A stretch of 64,000 nt of DNA from Sandaracinaceae bacterium. GTDB lineage: Bacteria; Myxococcota_A; Polyangia; Polyangiales; JADJQN01. Positions 55,756-64,000 of this stretch are shown here, piece after piece. Position 1 is the stretch's first letter. Every line of letters begins with the position of its first letter. Both the position numbers and the translations under genes were made by a program. The notes under the pieces were generated by a model. The model ran no database searches and was not told where the DNA came from. It saw only the letters and a list, made by a program, of their open reading frames with translations. The stretch lies in NCBI GenBank assembly GCA_016712745.1, contig JADJQN010000001.1, positions 1,612,001 to 1,676,000 on the forward strand, written 5' to 3'.

Positions 55756-57041
55756 GGAACCTCGATCGGAAAGATCTCATCCGTGATGTCTTCGAGCGCC
55801 GCTTGTTCACGCGCCTCGCCGAGCTCGCGCGACGTATTGCGCAAGCGTTCGGTGAGCACGCCCACGAAGCTCCACAAGAGCTTCACGGCGACCGGCGGAT
55901 CCTTGCGGATAATTTCGTAGAAGTCGCGACGGCGAATTACCAATAGCTTCGTTGGATCATCCGCGCTGACGCTGGCGCTACGTGGCGCCTTGTCGACCAT
56001 CGCCATCTCGCCGAAGTGTTGGCCCGCGCCGAGCCGAGTGATAATCGCGTCGCCGGTGTGCACGCGCACTTGGCCGGTCAGCACAATGAAGAGCTCGTCG
56101 CCTTCTTGGCCCTGCTTCACAATCTCATCGCCGATTTGATAGGTGCGAACCTCGGTCATGTTGAGTACACGGACCAACTCTTGGTAGGCGAGGAAGCGGA
56201 AGAACGGCATCTTCGCCAAGGCGTCGATCTTGAGATTGACCTCGCGGGCGAGCATATCAACGCCCGCATCGGCGTCGGGGATACGCACCAGGAGCACGGT
56301 GATGTTGTCTTTGCCCCCGCGATCATTGGAGAGATCGACGAGCGTTTGCGCGATGGTTTCGTCTGGCGCGGCCACAAAATATTGCGCGAGCTCGCCCGTC
56401 TTGAAGTACCCGTGCATTCCATCGGAGCAGAGCAAATAGCGGTCGCCGCCAAGAACGTCGAAATCCAAGGTGTCGGCTTCAACGCTCTCGTACACGCCGA
56501 CTGCGCGGGTGACGGCGTTCTTGTACTGAACTTTGTCGATTTGCTCTTTGGTGAGGCGTCCACGCTTGAGCAGCTCGTTGATGAGCGAATGGTCCTCGAC
56601 GAAGTGATGCACTTGTCCCTCGCGTACGAGGTAGAGGCGCGAATCGCCAACGTGGGCGAGAAAGCCTCGCGAGCCGACCACGAGAAGCGCTGTAAGCGTC
56701 GTTCCCATGCCGCGCTTGGTGTCGTCATTCTGACCTTCGGCGTGGACCTTCTCGCAGGCTTCCTGAACCGCGCGCTGCAGCATCTGCAAAATGTCTTCCC
56801 GCTTCACCGACCCTGTGCCCCGCTCGAAGTCGTCGATCATCTCGCGCGAGGCAACCACCGCTTCCCGGAAGTAGCGTGCGGCTAGTTGGCTAGCGACCTC
56901 GCCTGCCGCGTGCCCGCCCATGCCGTCGCACACAACAAAGAGGTTAAGCTTCTTGTCGACGAGGAAACTGTCTTCGTTGACGTTGCGCACGCGGCCAACA
57001 TCAGTGACAGGCCAGAAGGGAAAGCCGTCGGTCGGAGCCAT
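55752..57041 (-). CDS. PP2C serine/threonine phosphatase fused to cNMP-binding domain
   Basis: The 429-residue fusion starts with an Stp-type PP2C domain (residues 8-255): GRVRNVNEDS, VCDGMGGHAAGE (metal Asp39), GMGTTLTALLV, HVGDSRLYLV, CSDGMHGY and GGKDNITVLLV, all metal ligands present. A cyclic nucleotide-binding domain follows (about 280-395): YQIGDEIVKQGQEGDELFIV, GQHFGEMAMVDKAPRSASV with the phosphate-binding Glu and Arg. A short helical tail ends it. It should dephosphorylate Ser/Thr-phosphorylated proteins under control of a second messenger. No kinase gene adjoins it. It heads an operon with the FecR-like lipoprotein. Confidence 0.9.
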   Translation of the reverse strand: MAPTDGFPFWPVTDVGRVRNVNEDSFLVDKKLNLFVVCDGMGGHAAGEVASQLAARYFREAVVASREMIDDFERGTGSVKREDILQMLQRAVQEACEKVHAEGQNDDTKRGMGTTLTALLVVGSRGFLAHVGDSRLYLVREGQVHHFVEDHSLINELLKRGRLTKEQIDKVQYKNAVTRAVGVYESVEADTLDFDVLGGDRYLLCSDGMHGYFKTGELAQYFVAAPDETIAQTLVDLSNDRGGKDNITVLLVRIPDADAGVDMLAREVNLKIDALAKMPFFRFLAYQELVRVLNMTEVRTYQIGDEIVKQGQEGDELFIVLTGQVRVHTGDAIITRLGAGQHFGEMAMVDKAPRSASVSADDPTKLLVIRRRDFYEIIRKDPPVAVKLLWSFVGVLTERLRNTSRELGEAREQAALEDITDEIFPIEVP

Positions 57042-57204
57042 AAGTTGACAAGGGTCGTACTACGCGGGTGGAAGACGCGTCAACGCCGCTTTGTGCAGGC
57101 ATTTCCGCGTCGAACGCCGATTTCGGTGAGACCCATTTCATTGGTTGACGAACTCTGCCGAGCTTCTATGGTTAGCCGCCACTCGGGGGCACGAGGACAT
57201 GACC

Positions 57205-58833
57205 ATGCGCAGTCTCATTCTTACCGTTCTTGCGGTCTCATTTGCAGCTCTTATCGTTTCCGCGTGCAGCTCGTCACACTCCGACGAACCCGATATGGGA
57301 TCCGAGATTAGGTTTGACGCCGACTTCCCCGATCTTGGGCCGGACACCGGTACGGACCTGGGCAACGATGCCAGCGCTCCGCCAACAGAAGGTGCGATCG
57401 GCGCACCCTGCAGCGACTCCACCGACTGCGCCACAGGCAACGTGTGCATTGCCGATTTTGCCGGTGGCTACTGCTCGCGTGATTGCAGCACAGCCGATAC
57501 CTGCCCGACTGGTTCAGCATGCGTACAGGTCGGCTTCAACCAGTCTCTCTGCTTGGACAGCTGCACGGCCGGCGCGACCCCGCGTCAGTGTCGTGAAGGT
57601 TACGGTTGTTCCATTGAAGCGGGCGCCGTGTGTTTGGAAGGATGCACCGATTCTACAGACTGCCCAGGCGGCGAGTGTGATCCACTGGGCGGCAACGGTG
57701 GCGCCGGCGGTTGTTTCACGCCGGGCGCAGCGCTCGGCACCGCGTGCGAAGCCGACTCGGATTGTGCGAGCGGTGGCTTTTGCGCCAGCGAAGATTTCTA
57801 CGGCTATCCAGGTGGCGCATGCATTGGACAACGCTGCAGCTTGACGGATGGCAGTGGCTGCGATGGCGACGGCGTTTGCCTTGATGGTGGCGGCCAGGGC
57901 ATATGCTTCGATGGATGCGCGTTGGATACGGATTGCCGCACGGGCTATCGCTGCGTGGGCGATGACGCTTTCCCGGACCGCAAGTACTGTTCGGCGGGCT
58001 GCACAACGAACGCCGACTGCACGATTGTTGGCAATGTCTGCAACACGATTGCCGGGACTTGCGCGCCTCCCTTCAATCCGGCTGAGCTTGGGATCGCATG
58101 CTCCATGTCGGCTACGGCATGCACGGGCGGCGAGTGCCTGCGCGAAACGTCGAGCGGATTTCCGCGCTCATACTGCACTTACCTCGGCTGCACTCCCGGC
58201 GTCGCGGACGAAGCCGACGGCTGCCCGGGCAGCGGCGTGTGCACAACCAACCGCACGGGATCATCGACCTATTGTTTGGAGCCATGCGCAACCTCGGCCG
58301 ACTGCCGCGCTGAGTACACGTGCGCGCCCAGCGACCCCGCAAACGCCGAGAGCCCCAAGGGCTGCGTTCCCGGATGCGACGCTGACGCCGATTGCCAAAA
58401 CGCTTCGCGCCGAGGGTGGGTCTGCAACAACGGGACTGGCTTGTGCCAACCCCCGCTCGACACCGACACGTTCGGCGGCCCGTGCACAGCGACCGACGAT
58501 TGCGTGGGCGGCCTTTGCGAGACCGAATCCTTCGACGGTTACCCAAGCGGCATGTGCGTCGCTTCCGGTTGTCGATTGAGCAGCGAGGGTGGCAGCGAAC
58601 CGTGCCCTGGCGCGTCTGTGTGTGTGCCCGGCAATCTGCGTGATCCGTCGCTCGGCGTTTGCGTACCGAGCTGCTCTGCGAGCGCACCTCTTCCGTGCCG
58701 CTCGGGCTACGCCTGCGAAGCTCTTGTCGAGGGCGAGACCGCGGGCGCGTGTCGGCCCGCGTGCGGCGAGACAAGCTGCTCGGCCGGACGCACCTGCAAC
58801 TCCGAATCAGGGCTCTGCACGTCGGCGACCTGA
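57205..58833 (+). CDS. cysteine-rich repeat lipoprotein
   Basis: From ATG 57205 (GAGG eight bases upstream; ATG 57199 is too close to it) the protein has 542 residues. The lipobox is LIVSACS. After an Asp/Gly-rich tether the protein is a chain of about ten cysteine-rich modules of 35-50 residues. They carry recurring CxxxxDC, GxxCxxxxxxxY and GYxCxxxx elements (CSDSTDCATGNVC, CEADSDCASGGFC, CTTNADCTIVGNVC, CTATDDCVGGLC). These small disulphide knots are typical of Myxococcota surface lipoproteins. No catalytic domain is visible; it is probably a rigid extracellular stalk or binding protein. It is convergent with the gene at 58858. Confidence 0.75.
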   Translation: MRSLILTVLAVSFAALIVSACSSSHSDEPDMGSEIRFDADFPDLGPDTGTDLGNDASAPPTEGAIGAPCSDSTDCATGNVCIADFAGGYCSRDCSTADTCPTGSACVQVGFNQSLCLDSCTAGATPRQCREGYGCSIEAGAVCLEGCTDSTDCPGGECDPLGGNGGAGGCFTPGAALGTACEADSDCASGGFCASEDFYGYPGGACIGQRCSLTDGSGCDGDGVCLDGGGQGICFDGCALDTDCRTGYRCVGDDAFPDRKYCSAGCTTNADCTIVGNVCNTIAGTCAPPFNPAELGIACSMSATACTGGECLRETSSGFPRSYCTYLGCTPGVADEADGCPGSGVCTTNRTGSSTYCLEPCATSADCRAEYTCAPSDPANAESPKGCVPGCDADADCQNASRRGWVCNNGTGLCQPPLDTDTFGGPCTATDDCVGGLCETESFDGYPSGMCVASGCRLSSEGGSEPCPGASVCVPGNLRDPSLGVCVPSCSASAPLPCRSGYACEALVEGETAGACRPACGETSCSAGRTCNSESGLCTSAT

Positions 58834-58857
58834 GCTCCCGAACCGTGCAGACGCGTG

Positions 58858-59742
58858 CTAGCGGACGCGCTTCGCGCGACGACGACGCATCGTGATTACG
58901 AGCGCAGCGATCAGCGGGATCGCTGCGTACAGTGATGGCGATGACGGGCGCGCAATGCTCGCGCTGCACAGCGAATCGAAGAAGTTGCCCTGAATGGGAT
59001 CACTGCAATTCTCGCTCGACGAGACAACGTGACCGACTCCGTCGACGGCGTTCAGCGCGAGGCAGATGGCTCCAGTCGCGCGCTCGCTTTCGAGCACAAA
59101 CGACATCGTTATCGAGTCGCCTGCGAAGTTGCGGGTGCGGGCTACGAGCTCTGGCACCGCCAAGCGGGGTGCGCGCGTCATGAAGAGAAGGTATTCGATA
59201 TCACCGCGAGCGCCATCTACGTCCGTCGACGGCGTAAAGCTGACATCAATGCGGTAGCCTGCCACCGTCTCGCAGGTGGCGGCGACTTCATCCGCCACAA
59301 TCTCTTGAAACGCTGGCGCACTCGGCGGCGTGATGTCGGTTGCCGCGCCGGTAAGGAAGGAGAGACTCACGTCCACGTCGATGCCGCGCGCGACGCCGTC
59401 GAAGAGGCTGCTCGGCGGAAAGCCTCCGTCCGGACGGAACACGAGCGTATCACCGAGCACGGTCACGGTGCCCGGCACGCTCTGGCCCGTGTCCGAGTTC
59501 GTGACGCTGATGAGCGAGCTCGGCGCGTCTGGGTTGCTTGCGAAAAATCCGGCGCTGTAGCGAACACGGATGGGGGCATCGAGCGCAACGGCCGTCGCAC
59601 CCGACGCAGGAAAGATTTCCACCGGCCCGCGTGGCTCGGTGACCGTCGGACATCCGGCATCGTCCTGCGCTAACGCCTCGCTCGCGAAGCCGTTTACGCA
59701 CAGCGCGCCGAGCACGACTAGGCTTCGAAAGGTGAAACGCAC
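58858..59742 (-). CDS. secreted Ig-like protein with C-terminal anchor
   Basis: From GTG 59742 the 294-residue protein has a Sec signal peptide (SEALAQDD). An N-terminal bacterial Ig-like/SbsA-type domain (about residues 35-115; VEIFPASGATAVALDAPIRV, DTLVFRPDGGFPPSSLF) precedes a second beta-rich domain with paired cysteines. The last 25 residues are a hydrophobic helix followed by RRRRAKRVR (LYAAIPLIAALVITM), the tripartite arrangement of a rhombosortase- or MYXO-CTERM-like sorting signal, although the typical preceding Cys/Gly motif is only approximate (SLCSAS). It may be anchored or processed at the surface. Confidence 0.65.
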   Translation of the reverse strand: MRFTFRSLVVLGALCVNGFASEALAQDDAGCPTVTEPRGPVEIFPASGATAVALDAPIRVRYSAGFFASNPDAPSSLISVTNSDTGQSVPGTVTVLGDTLVFRPDGGFPPSSLFDGVARGIDVDVSLSFLTGAATDITPPSAPAFQEIVADEVAATCETVAGYRIDVSFTPSTDVDGARGDIEYLLFMTRAPRLAVPELVARTRNFAGDSITMSFVLESERATGAICLALNAVDGVGHVVSSSENCSDPIQGNFFDSLCSASIARPSSPSLYAAIPLIAALVITMRRRRAKRVR

Positions 59743-59784
59743 GAGGGCAGTATACAGCGAGGATTTTCGCGTACCATACGAACC

Positions 59785-60135
59785 ATGTTCGAGTCCGAAC
59801 ACATGCGAAAAGGGTTTGTTCTGGGCGCTTTGCTGATGCACGACCCGGATCTGGCACAAGTGATGAGCGCGCTTGCCACAGGCGGTCGCGCTGCCCTCGA
59901 GGCAACGCTCTTGGCAAGCAAAGACGCGCGCGCTGCATGGGCACGCGAGACAGCCGCGCTACTCAAGGGGCGCGTCGATGGAAATCGCGCGGACGACCCC
60001 CGAGTCTTTCCGTGGATCGAAGGCGAAGTCCCGCGAAACGCGATCTTGAATCGACCCACCACGCCGATGCGTCGCGGCTTCACTGCGGACGAAGGCGTGC
60101 GCCGCACGCTTCGCGCCCTTGTCGGGGAAAAATAA
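59785..60135 (+). CDS. hypothetical protein upstream of SctL-like gene
   Basis: The 116-residue protein is mostly helical in its first 65 residues (LAQVMSALATGGRAALEATL, ASKDARAAWARETAALLKG), with no signal or membrane segment. The basic C-terminus is RGFTADEGVRRTLRALVGEK. I recognise no family. The stop shares one base with the start of the SctL/FliH-like gene (TAATG), so they are translated together, and it may be a partner or chaperone of that protein. It is divergent from the anchored Ig-like gene; the two starts are only 42 bp apart. Confidence 0.55.
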   Translation: MFESEHMRKGFVLGALLMHDPDLAQVMSALATGGRAALEATLLASKDARAAWARETAALLKGRVDGNRADDPRVFPWIEGEVPRNAILNRPTTPMRRGFTADEGVRRTLRALVGEK

Positions 60136-60620
60136 TGGGCCGCATTGTTCGAGGGAAAAGCGTCGAGGGATCGCGCATCGTGCGCGCAGGTGAGCTCACC
60201 GCTGAGGCGAGAGCTATTAAACTGCTTATCGAAGCGCAAGCTGCTCGCGAGCGCGCCACGGTCGATCTCGCCGGGCAGCTGCAAACGTTGGTCGTTGAGG
60301 TTGCGAAACGCGTGATCGGCGACGAGCTCGCAGAGAGGCCTGCGCGCGTCGCGCACGTGGTGAGTGAGGCAATCAAGAAGGTCAAGCGCGCGCGCGAGTT
60401 GGTCGTCGTGTTAAACCCCGCCGACGTTGGAATCGTGCGCGCGGAGGCTGAAAGTATCGGAGCGCGCGGAGGCCGCCCACTTCCCTTTGAGGTCGAGGAA
60501 GATGAAGCGCTCGCGCGGGGCGACTGCGTGGTTCGGAGCAATCTGGGAGACATCGATGCCCGGATCGAAACGCAGCTGCTCGCATTCGAAGCGGCGCTTC
60601 GCGCTGCGTCCCGCACCTAA
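60135..60620 (+). CDS. SctL/FliH-like secretion stator protein (isolated)
   Basis: The 161-residue protein has the pattern of SctL/YscL/FliH proteins: an N-terminal coiled-coil (LTAEARAIKLLIEAQAARER) followed by a compact domain (TLVVEVAKRVIGDELAERPA, VAHVVSEAIKKVKRARELVV, VLNPADVGIVRAE, CVVRSNLGDIDARIETQLLA). The last element matches the D(G/L)(G/S)IDAxxxxQL end of the family. These proteins form the stator that binds the secretion ATPase of type III systems or flagella. No other flagellar or type III gene is in the window, so it is part of a scattered system or has been repurposed. It is coupled to a small unknown gene. Confidence 0.8.
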   Translation: MGRIVRGKSVEGSRIVRAGELTAEARAIKLLIEAQAARERATVDLAGQLQTLVVEVAKRVIGDELAERPARVAHVVSEAIKKVKRARELVVVLNPADVGIVRAEAESIGARGGRPLPFEVEEDEALARGDCVVRSNLGDIDARIETQLLAFEAALRAASRT

Positions 60621-60687
60621 GGCACGCCCCCCCGCGTAGCTGCTGGAAATTTCAGTGGTTCCAGGGCCTTTGATAGGCTCGCCACCA

Positions 60688-61887
60688 GTGCAACGGTCTT
60701 GGCCGATAGCCCTCATGGGCGTTCTTTTGTCTTTGGCGGCGCCTACATCGGCCTACGCCTGGACTGACGCGAGCGTGCAAACGGTTCGCGCCGTTGTCGA
60801 CATCGATAGGCACGCCGTCGCGCACGTGACTTTGGTGGCCAAGGTTCGCGTGCACGGCGGCTGGCTCACGGACTTCGAAGTCGACGGATTGGATCCTGAT
60901 CTCGACCTCGATGGCCAAGGTACACCTTGGGCAACCGACGAAGCGGGCGTCGGCTACACGCCCGCCGTCACCCGCGTCTCAGAAGGCCGGGTGCGAGTTT
61001 CATTTGAGCGGCGCAACGCTCCGCGACGCGGCATATGCGAGATTGGTTTTCACTACCGCACGGTACTCGCGCATCGCGCGACGGCGCCGAGCAATGAAGG
61101 CCAGAGCATTCGCGTTCGGTGGACCTTGCCGGCATGGCAAACCGGCCTCGATGGCGTAACTCTCGCTGTCAGTGTTCCCGGCCGCGCCGAGGACGTGTAC
61201 ACCGATGACGAAGAGCGCGACGTGGCCACGGTGCAGCGCACGTTCGAGCACGGCAAAACCACACTCACCTATCGTCGCGTGCACCTTCCGCGCACGACGC
61301 CGTGGGCTGTTGAAATCGACACGCCTCAAGCGGCAATGGATGCGTCTCTGGGAAGTACGCGCCAAGCGCGCGCGGGCACGCACCACGAGGAGCTACCGTC
61401 GTGGCCGTTTCGCTTGGGCCTTGGTTTGTTGCTCGTGCTTCTCTGCGTCGCGAAAGAGCGTCTGACCGTTCGAAACTACGCAAACGTGCGAGCGATTGTG
61501 AAAATGCCGGCTCTTCTCCGAGGTCTCTTCCTCGTCGCGGCGCTGACGAGTGCGTCGATCTCTGACCGCGTGAACGCGCTCGTCCCCGCCGTCAGCTTGA
61601 TGGCCGTAGTGCTGCTCGGACTCGTACGCAGCGACGAGCCCTTGCTAGAGCGCACCCGCCTGCGCACACATCTAAGCCTATCGTCGCTCATGGACCTCAC
61701 GACCCTAACCGGCGCGCTCTTCTTCGCCGGACTCTGTACAGCGGCATTCTACGCATCGACGTTGCACGCCGTGCAAATCGCGAACGCAATGATCCTTTTG
61801 CGCGCGCTCCCGCTTTTCGCGTGGCCCCTATTTCTCACCGCGACACGCCTGCACCAAACGCCCGCCGCCTCAGTCTCGACGACGTAG
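60688..61887 (+). CDS. membrane protein with extracytoplasmic beta domain
   Basis: From GTG 60688 the 399-residue protein has a cleavable-looking signal peptide (WPIALMGVLLSLAAPTSAYA). A periplasmic beta-sandwich domain of about 200 residues follows (VQTVRAVVDIDRHAVAHVTL, VRVSFERRNAPRRG, GQSIRVRWTLPAWQTG), resembling DUF2207-type extracellular domains, and then about five membrane helices from residue 245 on. Interruptions by short polar loops are visible around AKERLTVRNYANVR and RTRLRTHLSL. I recognise no family. It is the third gene in the same direction after the SctL-like pair, 67 bp downstream, but may have its own promoter. Confidence 0.6.
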   Translation: MQRSWPIALMGVLLSLAAPTSAYAWTDASVQTVRAVVDIDRHAVAHVTLVAKVRVHGGWLTDFEVDGLDPDLDLDGQGTPWATDEAGVGYTPAVTRVSEGRVRVSFERRNAPRRGICEIGFHYRTVLAHRATAPSNEGQSIRVRWTLPAWQTGLDGVTLAVSVPGRAEDVYTDDEERDVATVQRTFEHGKTTLTYRRVHLPRTTPWAVEIDTPQAAMDASLGSTRQARAGTHHEELPSWPFRLGLGLLLVLLCVAKERLTVRNYANVRAIVKMPALLRGLFLVAALTSASISDRVNALVPAVSLMAVVLLGLVRSDEPLLERTRLRTHLSLSSLMDLTTLTGALFFAGLCTAAFYASTLHAVQIANAMILLRALPLFAWPLFLTATRLHQTPAASVSTT

Positions 61888-61930
61888 CCGGTCTAGCTCG
61901 GCGTTGCGCTTAGGCGTCAGCGAGCGACGT

Positions 61931-62494
61931 CTACTTGACGAAGGCTCGTTGCCGGAGCGGCGGGAGGATCTGATCGACGGATTTCACGGCGCGACTGATT
62001 TCCGCTTCCGACAAATCCAGACGCACGAGCTCGGCGATGATCGATTCGTAGAGCCAATCGGTCGAGTTGACGTCTTGAACGCACTGATTGGCTGTGTGGC
62101 CTTGCAGCGAAAGCGTCTTCACCGAATCCGCGGCGCGCTCCATGACCTTCACGAGGTCCCCGAGGTACGCGCGCATCGCAGCACAGTTGTCCTTCCAACG
62201 ACCGAACAGCGAGGAGCTTTCATCTTCGTGCTTGGTCATCGCTTCGGGCGAGCGCGCGTGTGCACGTTCGATGACGAGCAGCATCACGATGATATCGTCG
62301 ATGTAGCCAATCGTTCCGCGCAGACCCGGAATCGCATTCTGTCCCGAGAGCAAATGGAGTATCGCCCCCGCAGCGTCGATCCGGCTGTCGTCGTCGATGT
62401 CCGGATCTTCCACGACGCGCATCAGCGCCTTCATGTCCTGCGGAAGTGAAGTAAGTCCGTCACGCACGACTTCCATGAACTTCGCTTGGGGCAT
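61931..62494 (-). CDS. DUF1232-like protein
   Basis: The 187-residue protein is largely helical. The segment IPGLRGTIGYIDDIIVMLLVIE (about residues 54-75, written here as IPGLRGTIGYIDD and IIVMLLVIE) matches the core of DUF1232/YkvA-like proteins, where a short hydrophobic hairpin follows a conserved GYxDD. The N-terminal LTSLPQDMKALMRVVEDPDI and the C-terminal helices up to QILPPLRQRAFVK are not diagnostic. There is no signal peptide. The role of this family is unknown. It lies 37 bp downstream of the OmpA/TSP3 gene's end on the same strand. Confidence 0.55.
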   Translation of the reverse strand: MPQAKFMEVVRDGLTSLPQDMKALMRVVEDPDIDDDSRIDAAGAILHLLSGQNAIPGLRGTIGYIDDIIVMLLVIERAHARSPEAMTKHEDESSSLFGRWKDNCAAMRAYLGDLVKVMERAADSVKTLSLQGHTANQCVQDVNSTDWLYESIIAELVRLDLSEAEISRAVKSVDQILPPLRQRAFVK

Positions 62495-62531
62495 GACGTG
62501 TTCAGCTTACCTTGGTTCTAAAGGGAATTGA

Positions 62532-64000
62532 TCAGCGGGGAATGAGCTCGCGGCCAGCGGGGCAGGCAACTTCAACGCCTGTCTCACCGTCCGTCGTGCG
62601 GATGATCTTGAACTCGACTCGGCGGTTGGCATCCCAAGCAACTTCATTGTGTTGCGGGTTGACCGGGCAGCGTTCACCGTAACCGCCGCTGCGCATGCGG
62701 CTGCGGTTGACGCCGCGCTGAACGAGGGCTTCGAGAACCGAGGCCGCGCGGTCGCGGGTCAGGCGAATGTTGTACTCGTCGGACGAGCGTTCATCGGCGT
62801 GGCCTTGGATTTCGATAAGTGCGATTTGCGGGTTGCCATTGAGCGTCGCTGCAACTGCTTCGACGATCGGATAGCTGCCCTGTTGGATGACAGCGCTGTC
62901 GGTCTCGAAAAGGATCTTCTCGAGAATGACGATGGAGTTGTCTTCGATGACAACCGTTCCGCGATCGGGGCAGCCGTCTGCGTCCTGGAAGCCGTTGTAG
63001 GTTTCCGGGTTGTTCGGGCAGCTATCCTGCGGATCGAGGATGCGGTCTTGATCGTTATCCGGATCCGGGCAGCCATTCTCGTCTTCGAAACCGTCCCGGT
63101 CTTCGGGGTCGTTCGGGCAAAGGTCGTCAACGTCGAGGATGGTGTCCTGATCGTTGTCCGGATCCGGGCAGCCCTCTTCATCTTGGAAGCCGTCTCGGTC
63201 TTCGGGATCGTCCGGACACTCGTCGACGTTGTCGAGGATGCCGTCACCATCGCGGTCGCCTTCGTTGCCTTCCGGACAACCGTCTTCGTCGGCATCGCCG
63301 TCGCGGTCTTCGGGAACGAGGGGACACTCGTCGTCGACATCGAGGATGCCATCGCGGTCGTTGTCGGGCTCCGGGCAGCCGTCGTCGTCGGAGTAGTTGT
63401 CGAAGTCTTCCGGCTCATCCGGACACTGATCGACGTCGTCCTTGAAGCCGTCGCCGTCGCGGTCGCCGATCGAAGGCTCGAAGATGAAGCCGAGCATCGC
63501 GCGTGCATCCGCCGCGTCCCAGCCACCGAGGAAGCCTGCGCCGCCGCCGATGACGAGGTAACTGTTTCGCTCGACGAAGATCTTGAGACCGCCGATGGCT
63601 TCAACGCTAAGAGCGTGCTCGGTGCCGAACTCGCTCATGATCTGGTTGCCGTAGATTTCGCCGACGAGGTCAATCGCGGGGGCGAGGCGGAAGCTCACGC
63701 CAGCGCCGAATGTAAGGAGATGGCCGTACGTAAGCGAGGTGCCGGGATTTCCCATCTGGCCCGCGATGCCCATTCCAAAGGTCGGGTTGATCGCGTTGGA
63801 ACCCATGGGCACGGTGCGGCCGCCAACGGGAACCGTCGCGTTGTCGCCGAAATGAAGCCGTGCGCCCAGGTTCAAGGCCACGCGGATCGCGCGGACGGGG
63901 CGCCATTCCGCAGCGAGTGCCGGCCACAACGCAAGGCCAGGTTCGCCGGCGAAGAAGCGCGAATCGCCGGTGGGCAACTCGATGCTCAACAATGCGGCGA
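62532..64000 (-). CDS. OmpA-family protein with TSP3 repeats (5' end beyond window)
   Basis: At least 489 residues are visible; the frame runs off the right edge, so the start and signal peptide are missing. The visible N-terminal part is a beta-barrel region (FGDNATVPVGG, FGAGVSFRLAPAIDLVGEIY, GGAGFLGGWDAADARAMLGF). Seven or so thrombospondin type 3 calcium-binding repeats follow (63480 back to 62990; DRDGDGxxDxxDxCPxxPED pattern). The C-terminal OmpA/MotB domain (62940-62560) has LFETDSAVIQ, IQGHADERSSDEYNIRLTRD and ANRRVEFKI. It probably ties the outer membrane to peptidoglycan through a calcium-stiffened stalk. Confidence 0.9.
   Translation of the reverse strand, partial: AALLSIELPTGDSRFFAGEPGLALWPALAAEWRPVRAIRVALNLGARLHFGDNATVPVGGRTVPMGSNAINPTFGMGIAGQMGNPGTSLTYGHLLTFGAGVSFRLAPAIDLVGEIYGNQIMSEFGTEHALSVEAIGGLKIFVERNSYLVIGGGAGFLGGWDAADARAMLGFIFEPSIGDRDGDGFKDDVDQCPDEPEDFDNYSDDDGCPEPDNDRDGILDVDDECPLVPEDRDGDADEDGCPEGNEGDRDGDGILDNVDECPDDPEDRDGFQDEEGCPDPDNDQDTILDVDDLCPNDPEDRDGFEDENGCPDPDNDQDRILDPQDSCPNNPETYNGFQDADGCPDRGTVVIEDNSIVILEKILFETDSAVIQQGSYPIVEAVAATLNGNPQIALIEIQGHADERSSDEYNIRLTRDRAASVLEALVQRGVNRSRMRSGGYGERCPVNPQHNEVAWDANRRVEFKIIRTTDGETGVEVACPAGRELIPR

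Overview
This 64-kb window is a gene-dense, moderately high-GC bacterial chromosome segment. It looks like Myxococcota, most plausibly a Polyangiales/Sandaracinaceae-type lineage; this is inferred from gene content, not from a marker gene. The signs are a large set of lipoproteins (VWA, IgGFc-binding-like, TIG/Cna-B-like, Cys-rich, DUF4349, FecR-like), OmpA proteins with TSP3 repeats, a PP2C phosphatase fused to a cyclic-nucleotide-binding domain, a sigma-54 activator and an isolated SctL/FliH-like stator protein. I saw no tRNA, rRNA, CRISPR array, transposase or phage gene.

Layout. 1-10.4 kb: VWA lipoprotein (cut by the left edge), lipoprotein plus APP1-like phosphatase, nucleosidase, two unknown genes, then a minus-strand operon of two large surface lipoproteins and a nitroreductase. 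10.4-13.4 kb: yqeY, a PA0069-type radical SAM gene, and the coupled tRNA-modification pair truC/tapT. 13.5-18.4 kb: an ECF-sigma cassette and an OmpA/lipoprotein pair, all minus strand. 18.7-26 kb: RRM RNA-binding protein with a strong terminator, zinc-ribbon protein, lipoprotein plus ferritin-like protein, EamA transporter, LysR, rimK/rimB, isochorismatase, BrkB.

26.1-42.3 kb is the centrepiece: an NtrC-type activator followed by a complete type II secretion operon (gspC, D, E, F, a gspG-like gene, G, H, I, J, K, L, M, N). A sigma-54 -24/-12 promoter lies directly before gspC, and dyad repeats lie further upstream. As read here gspD is split by a frameshift. The prepilin peptidase (gspO) is not in the window. 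A PafA-like phosphatase lipoprotein, a 2-oxoglutarate-type oxygenase and an RlmN-like radical SAM enzyme follow on the same strand.

46.2-51.7 kb holds the most unusual DNA. A gene I cannot identify is bracketed by two inverted copies of a roughly 120-bp element; the hairpins of the two copies differ by a compensatory base pair and double as outward-guarding terminators. After rsmI, a sigma-32-like factor and trmO comes a roughly 735-bp gene-free block, bounded by 30-bp inverted repeats (29/30 identical) and full of palindromic repeats.

51.7-64 kb: outer-membrane barrel protein, DUF4349 lipoprotein, a PP2C-CNB/FecR-like signalling pair, Cys-rich lipoprotein, a protein with a C-terminal anchor, the SctL-like pair, a membrane protein, a DUF1232-like protein, and an OmpA/TSP3 protein cut by the right edge.
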